DNA of 5,089 nt from Caryophanales bacterium UBA5732. Its GTDB lineage: Bacteria; Bacillota_I; Bacilli_A; Izemoplasmatales; Hujiaoplasmataceae. The DNA is taken from positions 2,730 to 7,818 of the forward strand of contig DIGC01000110.1 in the NCBI GenBank assembly GCA_002419445.1, written 5' to 3'. Every line of letters starts with the position of its first letter. Positions within the stretch are counted from its first letter, which is position 1. The notes under the pieces are model-generated. The model saw nothing but the letters and a program-made list of their open reading frames with translations, had not been told where the DNA came from and searched no databases. This document shows positions 1-5,089 of the stretch, piece after piece. Made by a program: the position numbers and the translations under genes.

Positions 1-549
1 GGTTGGAGAAAAGCCCATATGGTTGATTTAATTAAAGAAAAGACGGGAATTGATTTCTTTAAAATCTATGATTTCGCGGAAGCGAAAAAATTAGCTAAAG
101 AACATCATTTGGAAGTAGCGGCTCATCTTTATGGGGTTGGTCATATTATCAATTTGTTCTTTGAACATTATTGTGAAGCTGATTTGATTCAACCGACTTT
201 CGTTTATGGTCATCCGATTGAAATTTCTCCGCTTACTAAAAAAGATCCTAATGACGAAAGGTTTACTCAAAGATTTGAACTTTTCATCAATGGCAGCGAA
301 TACGCTAATGCTTATACTGAATTGAACGACCCAATCGATCAATTGGAAAGATTTGAAAACCAAATCAAAGAAAAAGACCTCGGAAACGAAGAGGCCAATG
401 AAATGGACACAGATTTTGTGGAAGCTTTAGAATATGGCATGCCACCAACTGGTGGTATCGGTATTGGTATTGACAGATTGGTAATGTTGCTGACAAATTC
501 AAAATCAATTAGGGATGTCTTATTATTCCCACAAATGAAAAATAGATAA
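1..549 (+). CDS. lysS: Lysyl-tRNA synthetase, class II, C-terminal part (5' end cut by window edge)
   Basis: This enzyme charges tRNA-Lys with lysine using ATP, in the cytoplasm. The frame is open from base 1 and gives 182 residues, against about 490-500 for a full class II LysRS, so the anticodon-binding OB fold and motifs 1 and 2 lie outside the window. The ATG at 19 is an internal Met, because the codons before it (GWRKAH) continue the family sequence. Visible family signatures, in fragment numbering, are FVYGHPIEISPL at 67-78, FELFINGSEYANAYTELNDP at about 92-111, and class II motif 3 starting GMPPTGGIGIGIDR at 146-159. The motif 3 arginine that contacts ATP is present, and the usual C-terminal SIRDVLLFPQMK follows. 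The gene ends in TAA and is followed at once by a strong hairpin terminator. It converges with the minus-strand genes. No defect is seen in the part that is visible. Confidence 0.97.
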   Translation, partial: GWRKAHMVDLIKEKTGIDFFKIYDFAEAKKLAKEHHLEVAAHLYGVGHIINLFFEHYCEADLIQPTFVYGHPIEISPLTKKDPNDERFTQRFELFINGSEYANAYTELNDPIDQLERFENQIKEKDLGNEEANEMDTDFVEALEYGMPPTGGIGIGIDRLVMLLTNSKSIRDVLLFPQMKNR

Positions 550-553
550 TAAA

Positions 554-586
554 AATAGCGCTGATTTCAGCGCTATTGTTTTTATT
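554..586. terminator. Bidirectional intrinsic terminator between converging units
   Basis: AATAGCGCTGA (554-564) is the exact reverse complement of TCAGCGCTATT (567-577). In RNA this makes a stem of about 10 bp with a 4-nt loop, rich in G and C at its core. On the plus strand it is followed by TGTTTTTATTT. On the minus strand the same stem is followed by ATTTTTATTATC-like U-rich sequence. It begins 5 bases after the lysS stop and lies just beyond the stop of the minus-strand gene at 586. One hairpin therefore probably ends both transcripts. Confidence 0.9.
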
Positions 587-1500
587 TACTTAAATAAATC
601 TTCATCGTCGTCGACTTTTTTTACTTCTTCGATTTCCTCGACGTTTTCGATATTTGTATCAATTAATTGTTGCTCTTCAACAACTTCAACATCTTCTTCT
701 GGTTCTTCTTGAAAAACATAATCTTCGACATTAACGTTATTTTTAAACATTTTCTTAGCTTGAATAACCGTGTGGTGTTCTTTACCGTTAGCGATAACTT
801 TCGCTAAACATTTATCCATCTCAACTTCGTCTTTGATGGTTTCGTAGTATTGAGCCATTCTGTAATTATAAATCAACTTTGTCGAAATATAACCATCATT
901 ACGAGAGAATTGACTTTCGATTACTTCTTTGTAATGTTCAGGATTTTCTTCCATATTTTGCATAGCTTCTAACACTTGTAAATACGAACCGACAAAACCT
1001 AAATACTTACGATTAACTGTACCTTGTAGGTTTTTAATTCGTTCGATTGATAAATTGAATGTTTCCATATCATCCATTTCATATGCTGCATAAGCAATAA
1101 ATGATAGAATTAAAATATGGTAAACATTATTAAGTTTTTTTAATTCAATTTGATTAAATGTTCTGATCGCTTCTTCGTATTCACCATTGTAATAGGTAGC
1201 CATTCCTAAATACACCATATAGAATGCTTTAATGTTTTTAGTAGGCGCTTCGTTAACTCTTTCTTGGCAAAGTCTTTTGGCTTCTGCGACGTCCAAATCA
1301 TAATCAACAAGCATGTTGAACTTAGTAGAAAATGCTTGTAATGGCCCGGAAGTTTTATATTTCAAATATAAATATAAAGCCGCAACTATTACTAATATCC
1401 ATGTCCAATCGATATAAGCTACAAAAATTCTTGTGATGATTAACGCTAAGTCGATAGCGATAACGGCGATTACAGCCGTCAAGTATTGTTTTTTATTCAT
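586..1500 (-). CDS. Membrane-anchored TPR-like protein with acidic C-terminal tail, function unknown
   Basis: I do not recognise this as a named family. Numbered from the first in-frame ATG (1512), it has 308 residues. Two hydrophobic segments, about 11-33 and 36-50, form an N-terminal membrane hairpin; no signal-peptide cleavage site is evident. A helical, aromatic-rich region follows. The clearest TPR-like unit is at about 96-122, with L102, G103, A115 and F119 at the usual consensus positions. Weaker repeats lie at about 131-160 and 213-241. Residues 263-308 are very acidic (about 21 Asp/Glu in 46). The helices predict a cytosolic scaffold or adaptor tethered to the membrane. I prefer the second ATG (1498-1500, 304 residues), because the only GGAG touches the first ATG with no spacer. 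The longer form would overlap the upstream gene by 8 bases. The gene is second in a two-gene unit and ends at the terminator shared with lysS. Confidence 0.85.
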   Translation of the reverse strand: MNKKQYLTAVIAVIAIDLALIITRIFVAYIDWTWILVIVAALYLYLKYKTSGPLQAFSTKFNMLVDYDLDVAEAKRLCQERVNEAPTKNIKAFYMVYLGMATYYNGEYEEAIRTFNQIELKKLNNVYHILILSFIAYAAYEMDDMETFNLSIERIKNLQGTVNRKYLGFVGSYLQVLEAMQNMEENPEHYKEVIESQFSRNDGYISTKLIYNYRMAQYYETIKDEVEMDKCLAKVIANGKEHHTVIQAKKMFKNNVNVEDYVFQEEPEEDVEVVEEQQLIDTNIENVEEIEEVKKVDDDEDLFK

Positions 1501-1504
1501 TTTA

Positions 1505-2083
1505 TTATTCATCTCCTATAATATAATCTAAATCTTCATCAAAACTTATCCCTAAGGCATCGCCAATTTCAACAAAGATATCAATAATTCCTGTAAAGTG
1601 ATAATCGTCAGCTTCAATAATTTTATGGATTTTACCATCAACATAAAGATTAAGATTATCTGGTATTGGTTTTTTATTTTCGATGATATCATCTAAAAAT
1701 CCACTTAACTTTTCTAATTCTTGATTATCATATTTAATTGATTTTTCAACTAATTCATATTTCAAATCTTCAACAAACAAAGAGTAATTTATAACTTTGT
1801 CATATTCTAAAAATGCATGGAAATTTTTTTCAAAAGTCTTATTTAGGTAGATTAAGCAAGTAAAAAATTGCATATTCAGATACTCTAATCCGACTTGAAA
1901 AATTTTCTCGATATCTTCGGTCGCGTCATTCATGTGAGTTTTATATTCTTCATAGAGGTGATATAAAACATCATAAACCGGTTGTAAACGAAAATAAAGA
2001 GCCGAATCATGGCCTTTTAAATGTTCATAAAAATCTCGGTTGTCAGATAACCATCCGCTATATTCTTTAAATAATTTTTCCAT
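1505..2083 (-). CDS. Acidic soluble protein of unknown function
   Basis: The product has 192 residues and matches no family I can name. It has no signal peptide and no convincing membrane helix. It looks mainly helical, rich in aromatic and acidic residues. Residues 30-130 read as a run of amphipathic helices, with a Phe/Tyr-rich stretch at about 62-105. From about 142 to 190 there is a short region with probable strands (NLYVDGKIHKI) followed by a helix (GIIDIFVEIGDALG) and an acidic end. One cysteine (C76) is present and no metal-binding or catalytic motif stands out. The start is supported by AGAGGG at 2089-2094, 5 nt before the ATG. The gene is first of a two-gene unit with the membrane TPR-like gene, whose start lies at or within its 3' end. 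This suggests the two products act together, perhaps with this protein as a soluble partner. That is inference from position only. Confidence 0.85.
   Translation of the reverse strand: MEKLFKEYSGWLSDNRDFYEHLKGHDSALYFRLQPVYDVLYHLYEEYKTHMNDATEDIEKIFQVGLEYLNMQFFTCLIYLNKTFEKNFHAFLEYDKVINYSLFVEDLKYELVEKSIKYDNQELEKLSGFLDDIIENKKPIPDNLNLYVDGKIHKIIEADDYHFTGIIDIFVEIGDALGISFDEDLDYIIGDE
1513..1516 (-). promoter_or_regulatory. Ribosome binding site deciding the start of the TPR-like gene
   Basis: On the minus strand GGAG lies directly against the ATG at 1510-1512 and 12 nt before the ATG at 1498-1500. Zero spacing is not workable for a Shine-Dalgarno site, while 12 nt is long but tolerable, so the second ATG is favoured. 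The GGAG is formed by the last codons of the upstream gene (Gly-Asp-Glu-stop). This implies coupling: a ribosome ending at 1505 would be 4 bases from the new start. Confidence 0.55.
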
Positions 2084-2100
2084 AACTGCCCTCTTTTAAT

Positions 2101-2131
2101 ATTATACAATAAATCAAAATAAAAACCACAA
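2101..2131 (-). promoter_or_regulatory. Candidate promoter for the unknown two-gene unit (weak)
   Basis: The minus strand carries a perfect TATAAT (2101-2106) and a poor -35 match TTGTGG (2126-2131) at a long 19-nt spacing. Predicted transcription would start near 2094, almost at the AGAGGG ribosome site, giving a very short leader. The -35 match overlaps the hairpin of the fba terminator. It is the only promoter-like sequence in this short gap, so the call rests mainly on the -10 box. Confidence 0.35.
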
Positions 2132-2147
2132 TAAAAATGTGGTTTTT
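2116..2147 (-). terminator. Intrinsic terminator of fba
   Basis: AAAAACCACA (2121-2130) pairs exactly with TGTGGTTTTT (2138-2147) around a 7-nt loop. On the minus strand the stem begins 8 bases past the fba stop codon. Its U-rich 3' arm runs into ATTTTGATTT. The plus-strand side also ends in a T run, so it could work in both directions, but no plus-strand gene feeds it here. Confidence 0.85.
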
Positions 2148-2154
2148 TTGTGTA

Positions 2155-3021
2155 CTAAGCTTTGTTGACAGAACCAAATAACTCCATTTTTTCTTTTACT
2201 ACTTGTTTAATCGCTTCAGTTCCCGGAGCTAATAACTTTCTTGGGTCGAAACCTTTTCCAGCTAAATCTTTACCAGCTTCAACATATTTTCTCGTCGCGT
2301 CGGCGAAGACTAATTGACATTCAGTATTAACATTAATTTTTGATACGCCCATAGAAATGGCTTTTTTAATCATATCTGCAGGGATACCTGTACCACCATG
2401 TAAAACTAATGGAGTCTTTCCTGTAACTTTGTTAATTTTATTTAAAACTTCAAAGTTTAGTCCTGGCCAATTTGCAGGATATTTACCATGAATATTACCA
2501 ATACCGGCCGCTAAGAAATCCACGCCTAAATCGTTAATCATTTTACATTCTTCAGGATCAGCTACTTCACCATTACCAATCACACCGTCTTCTTCGCCAC
2601 CAATAGCTCCGACTTCAGCTTCTAAAGAAATTCCTAATTTTCTAGTTCTTTCGACCATATCTTTTGTTAATTTAATGTTTTCGTCAATTGGATAATGTGA
2701 ACCATCGAACATAATTGAAGAAAAACCGGCTTCGATAGCTTTCAATGCCCCTTCGTATGAGCCGTGGTCTAAATGTAAAGCAACCGGAACACTAATATTC
2801 ATAGCTTCGATCATCGCTTTTACCATTTCAGTCACAACTTTATATCCAGTCATATATTTAGCAGCGCCTTCTGAAACCCCTAAAATTACCGGTGATTTAG
2901 TTTCTTCAGCTGCTAAAAGAATTGCTTTAGTCCATTCTAAATTATTAATGTTAAATGCGCCTACAGCGTAACCTTCTTTATACGCTTTATTAAGCATTTC
3001 CTTTGCTGATACTAATCCCAT
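2155..3021 (-). CDS. fba: Fructose-1,6-bisphosphate aldolase, class II
   Basis: This is the zinc-dependent enzyme of glycolysis and gluconeogenesis that splits fructose-1,6-bisphosphate into glyceraldehyde-3-phosphate and dihydroxyacetone phosphate, in the cytoplasm. The 288 residues form one complete TIM barrel of normal length. The class II signature ALHLDHGSYEGALKAIEAGF starts at 81 and holds the catalytic Asp85 and metal ligand His86. Other expected residues are Glu134 in the LEAEVG motif, His178 in GNIHGKYP, His208 in LVLHGGTG, and the phosphate-binding KINVNTE at 228-234. The FDPRKLLAPG and C-terminal KMELFGSV stretches are typical of clostridial/Bacillota enzymes, which favours FBP over tagatose-bisphosphate as substrate. 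AGGAGGA lies 7 nt before the ATG, a near-ideal ribosome site. The gene has its own promoter and terminator, so it is probably a monocistronic housekeeping gene, with possible read-through from the carrier gene upstream. Confidence 0.97.
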   Translation of the reverse strand: MGLVSAKEMLNKAYKEGYAVGAFNINNLEWTKAILLAAEETKSPVILGVSEGAAKYMTGYKVVTEMVKAMIEAMNISVPVALHLDHGSYEGALKAIEAGFSSIMFDGSHYPIDENIKLTKDMVERTRKLGISLEAEVGAIGGEEDGVIGNGEVADPEECKMINDLGVDFLAAGIGNIHGKYPANWPGLNFEVLNKINKVTGKTPLVLHGGTGIPADMIKKAISMGVSKINVNTECQLVFADATRKYVEAGKDLAGKGFDPRKLLAPGTEAIKQVVKEKMELFGSVNKA

Positions 3022-3056
3022 AAATAAATCCTCCTAATGTGTATAAAATCACTATA

Positions 3057-3085
3057 ATTATACTTCTTTATGCCCTTTTTGTAAA
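3057..3085 (-). promoter_or_regulatory. SigA-type promoter of fba
   Basis: The minus strand reads TTTACA (3080-3085), a 17-nt spacer, then a perfect TATAAT (3057-3062). This is one mismatch from the ideal housekeeping promoter at the ideal spacing. Transcription would start near 3050, giving a leader of about 28 nt that includes the AGGAGGA site. The leader is too short for a riboswitch. A strong constitutive promoter suits a glycolytic gene. Confidence 0.85.
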
Positions 3086-3095
3086 GAAATAACCT

Positions 3096-4529
3096 TTAAT
3101 AACCAATAGCATAGGCTATTACCAGTAAAATTATGGTAATAAGAAATGTTAATGCTTGCAACTTAATTGTCCACTTAAACCATTTTTGATATTGAACGGC
3201 CGCTATACTAAGAGCAATCAAAAGCACTCCGTTGGTAGGGAATATAACATTTGTATATCCGTCTCCGAAGATAAAAGCTAAGATGGCAATATTGCTAGAA
3301 ACACCTATTAGAGATACTAAAGGAACCAGAATCGGCATTATCAATACTGCTTTAGCGGAAGCTGAACCGATAAAAAATTGAATAATTAGAATAATCAAAT
3401 ATATTCCTAAAACTCCGACAATTGCCGGTTTATCAGATAAAATACTTTCAAAATAATAAAGTATTGTATCCATAATCTCACCACTGGTCATGATATATTT
3501 AACTGAACCAGCTAAGATTATTAAGATGGCCGCCGGCATAACTGCCAGCATGCCTTTCCAAAAGATTTTCAAAGTTTTTAACATATCATTATTAATGATA
3601 ACGCCGGCAGTGATTCCACCTACTAAAAATGTTATACTCATTAAAATTATCGTTGGAATTTCTAATTGAAAAATCATCTGTAACAAAGATGCTAGCAGAA
3701 TGAAAGATAGTAAAACAATAAATATCGTTATATAAGTTTTAAAAATTTTGTTTTCATTTTCTACCACTTGACCAAAATCATAAGTAAGATTTTTCTTCTT
3801 AGCCAAATCATCTTCATATGTTAAGGAAACACTAGGTTTAGCTTCTAATTTTTTAGCGTACCTAACTAAAAATGTTGAAACTAAAAAATACATTATGCCA
3901 AAAACAACTATTCGAAACAAAACCCCACTTAAGATATTAATTCCAGCTATCTCAGATGCTATTCCTACAGAAAATGGATTTGTAATTGCACTGGCGAAAC
4001 CAAAACCCGCTGCTAAAACAGTCAAACCCAAAGCCATAAGCGTATCATAACCCATTGAAAGCGATAAGATAATCATGATTGGTAAAAGTGCGACTGATTC
4101 TTCAAAAATACCAAAGAATGCGCCGAAAATCATGAAAAATAAAGTAATTAATCTTATAAGGAGATGCTTATTATGAATATAACGATCTACTAATCTCTTA
4201 ATGATTACGACAATGCCCTTACTTTTATCCATTACAGTGAAGAAACCACCCAGAATAAACAAGAATAGAGATATCATTATTACGTTAAGGCCATCGCTAC
4301 TTAACAGTAAACCTATTGGCGAGTAAAAGAATTGCCAAATTTTCAAATTATAATTCGGTAAAAGTTCATATGTTCCAGCAATAATTTCTCCATCAGCAGT
4401 TCTTTGATAAGCCCCTTGAGGAATTAGATAAGTTAAAATAAAAGCAATTACCATTAAACTCAATAAAATTATGACAACATTGATAAAACTTCTTTTATTA
4501 ATGTTGATTAAAGCTTTGTTATCATCCAT
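3096..4529 (-). CDS. YfcC/DcuC-family membrane carrier
   Basis: This is an integral membrane transporter of 477 residues, the usual length for the YfcC family in the ion transporter (IT) superfamily. Roughly 11-12 hydrophobic helices are visible, from about 15-36 to 455-475, with a hydrophilic cytosolic loop at about 224-262 between two halves. Each half has a family-type signature: FEES at 142-145 with ITNPFSVGIA at 182-191 in the first, and GSASAKA at 388-394 with FGDGYTNVIFPTNG at 421-434 in the second. The Asn-Pro and Pro-Thr-Asn segments are where IT carriers form re-entrant hairpins at the substrate site. Relatives are annotated as C4-dicarboxylate, short-chain acid or basic amino acid carriers, so the substrate is uncertain. 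GGAGGG lies 5 nt before the ATG. The stop is 11 bases from the fba -35 box, with no convincing terminator between them. Confidence 0.92.
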   Translation of the reverse strand: MDDNKALININKRSFINVVIILLSLMVIAFILTYLIPQGAYQRTADGEIIAGTYELLPNYNLKIWQFFYSPIGLLLSSDGLNVIMISLFLFILGGFFTVMDKSKGIVVIIKRLVDRYIHNKHLLIRLITLFFMIFGAFFGIFEESVALLPIMIILSLSMGYDTLMALGLTVLAAGFGFASAITNPFSVGIASEIAGINILSGVLFRIVVFGIMYFLVSTFLVRYAKKLEAKPSVSLTYEDDLAKKKNLTYDFGQVVENENKIFKTYITIFIVLLSFILLASLLQMIFQLEIPTIILMSITFLVGGITAGVIINNDMLKTLKIFWKGMLAVMPAAILIILAGSVKYIMTSGEIMDTILYYFESILSDKPAIVGVLGIYLIILIIQFFIGSASAKAVLIMPILVPLVSLIGVSSNIAILAFIFGDGYTNVIFPTNGVLLIALSIAAVQYQKWFKWTIKLQALTFLITIILLVIAYAIGY

Positions 4530-4556
4530 CTTTACCCTCCAATTATTCTATTTTTT

Positions 4557-4565
4557 ATCTTATCA
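4557..4565 (-). promoter_or_regulatory. Possible extended -10 promoter of the carrier gene (weak)
   Basis: The gap at 4530-4605 must hold the carrier's promoter if the terminator at 4606-4636 is efficient. The best match I see on the minus strand is TGATAAGAT, an extended -10 (TG, one base, then TAAGAT with 4 of 6 consensus bases). No good -35 lies 16-18 nt upstream. Transcription would start near 4550, about 20 nt before the ATG. The sequence is so AT-rich that chance matches are likely. Confidence 0.25.
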
Positions 4566-4605
4566 TTATTCTGCATGAAAAACACTCGCTTTAAATAAAA
4601 TATCT

Positions 4606-4636
4606 AAAAAAAGATGACTAAAATTAATTAGTCATC
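4606..4636 (-). terminator. Intrinsic terminator of the tldE/pmbA-like gene
   Basis: GATGACTAA (4613-4621) pairs exactly with TTAGTCATC (4628-4636) around a 6-nt loop, giving a 9-bp stem. On the minus strand it is followed directly by seven Ts (4606-4612). It begins 16 bases after the stop codon at 4653. This is a textbook terminator, and it separates the peptidase-like gene from the carrier gene. Confidence 0.92.
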
Positions 4637-4652
4637 CTTGTCTATTTTGTTA

Positions 4653-5089
4653 CTAACTTCCTGAAACTTGCATTGATTTCACTTTAACTGAAGGCGAAGT
4701 AACTCCGTAATAACTCATTTTCAAGTCATTTCCAACCATAGTAATATCCTTAAGCATTTCTAAAAAATTACCAGCCACAGTGATTAAAGCTACTGGCCGT
4801 CCTTTTTTACCGTTTTCGACTAGATATCCTGACGCTTGAAGTGAAAAATCTCCGCTGACAGCATTAGCGCCAGAATGAACCCCTTGAACATTTGTTACAT
4901 AGATACCCTTTGAACAACTGGAGATGATTTCCTCTAAGGTTGATTGTCCAGCTTCAACTTTTAAGTTTACAGCCTCTACTCCACCACCAAAACCATTACC
5001 AGTTGATTTCACTCCGTCTTTCTTAGCTGAAACTAAATTATGTAAGTAAGTTTTTAGAATCCCATTTCCAACTAACTCTTTATAAGCAG
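4653..5089 (-). CDS. pmbA: TldE/PmbA-like metallopeptidase subunit, C-terminal part (5' end cut by window edge)
   Basis: TldE (PmbA) pairs with TldD to form a cytoplasmic protease known in Escherichia coli for microcin B17 maturation and CcdA degradation. TldE itself lacks the zinc-binding HExxxH motif. The frame is open from the right edge and gives 144 residues of an expected 430-450. The codon at 5010-5012 is an internal GTG, not a start, because family-like sequence continues upstream (GNGILKTYLHNL, then AKKDGVKSTGNG). Other signatures, in fragment numbering, are GIYVTNVQGVHSGANAVSGDFS at 61-82 (its core GVHSGANAVSGDFS at 69-82), ENGKKGRPV at 91-99 and ITVAGNF at 102-108. The core VSGDFS...ASGY is the TldE type rather than the TldD C-terminus, so I call TldE, although the N-terminal domain is not visible. 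The stop is TAG, with a strong terminator just after it. Confidence 0.9.
   Translation of the reverse strand, partial: AYKELVGNGILKTYLHNLVSAKKDGVKSTGNGFGGGVEAVNLKVEAGQSTLEEIISSCSKGIYVTNVQGVHSGANAVSGDFSLQASGYLVENGKKGRPVALITVAGNFLEMLKDITMVGNDLKMSYYGVTSPSVKVKSMQVSGS

Noticed and set aside
19..21. ATG as the start of a short lysS-like gene
   Set aside because: The frame is open from base 1 with family-like residues before this Met, so the gene is cut by the window edge rather than truncated.
91..363. A 90-residue open frame on the minus strand
   Set aside because: It lies wholly inside lysS on the opposite strand, has no ribosome site or recognisable protein features, and is explained as a shadow of the well-conserved lysS frame.
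3022..3056. Riboswitch or attenuator in the fba leader
   Set aside because: The predicted leader is only about 28 nt and shows no hairpin; it has room for little beyond the ribosome site.
3105..3120. Small hairpin AATAGC...GCTATT at the end of the carrier gene, considered as its terminator
   Set aside because: The stem is only 6 bp, lies inside the last codons before the stop, and is followed on the minus strand by GGTTATTAAAGG rather than a U tract.
4571..4600. Possible catabolite (cre) operator upstream of the carrier gene, suggested by TGAAAAACACTCGCTTT
   Set aside because: The half-sites are the wrong distance apart and not palindromic around a central CG, so it does not fit the cre consensus.
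5010..5012. GTG as the start of a short 119-residue gene
   Set aside because: The frame stays open to the window edge, and the upstream residues continue the TldE/PmbA family sequence, so this is an internal valine of a cut gene.

Overview
The window is AT-rich (roughly one-third G+C by eye) and densely coded. Six protein genes are present: one on the plus strand, cut by the left edge, and five on the minus strand, the last cut by the right edge. A/U-rich intrinsic terminators, strong AGGAGG-like ribosome sites, a consensus SigA-type promoter and a clostridial-type class II aldolase point to a low-G+C member of the Bacillota or a related Bacilli/Tenericutes lineage. The genetic code looks standard: the tryptophan codons I checked are TGG, and all reading frames are full length with TGA read as stop. 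All six genes end in TAA or TAG, none in TGA. The species cannot be named from this alone.

Layout from left to right. (1) The 3' part of lysS (class II lysyl-tRNA synthetase, plus strand) ends at 549. (2) A strong hairpin at 554-577 works in both directions and separates lysS from a converging minus-strand pair. (3) That pair is a soluble acidic protein of unknown function (1505-2083), followed by a two-helix membrane protein with TPR-like repeats and a very acidic tail (586-1500). The two genes abut and are probably translationally coupled. (4) The gap at 2084-2154 holds the terminator of the next gene and a weak candidate promoter for the pair. (5) fba, class II fructose-1,6-bisphosphate aldolase (2155-3021), has its own near-consensus promoter at 3057-3085. 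(6) A YfcC/DcuC-type carrier (3096-4529) lies just upstream of fba. (7) A clean intrinsic terminator (4606-4636) closes the tldE/pmbA-like gene, whose C-terminal part (4653-5089) runs off the right edge. No stretch longer than 300 bases lacks a gene.

The genes do not form one pathway. lysS and fba are housekeeping genes for translation and glycolysis. The carrier probably moves an organic anion or amino acid. The TldE-like protein is probably half of a TldD/TldE peptidase whose partner would lie outside the window. Each unit has its own terminator, except that the carrier has no convincing one before fba, so carrier transcripts may read into fba.

I found no CRISPR array, mobile element, tRNA, rRNA, riboswitch or defence/toxin system. 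The least understood part is the coupled unknown pair at 586-2083. Nothing here clearly amounts to an undescribed system.
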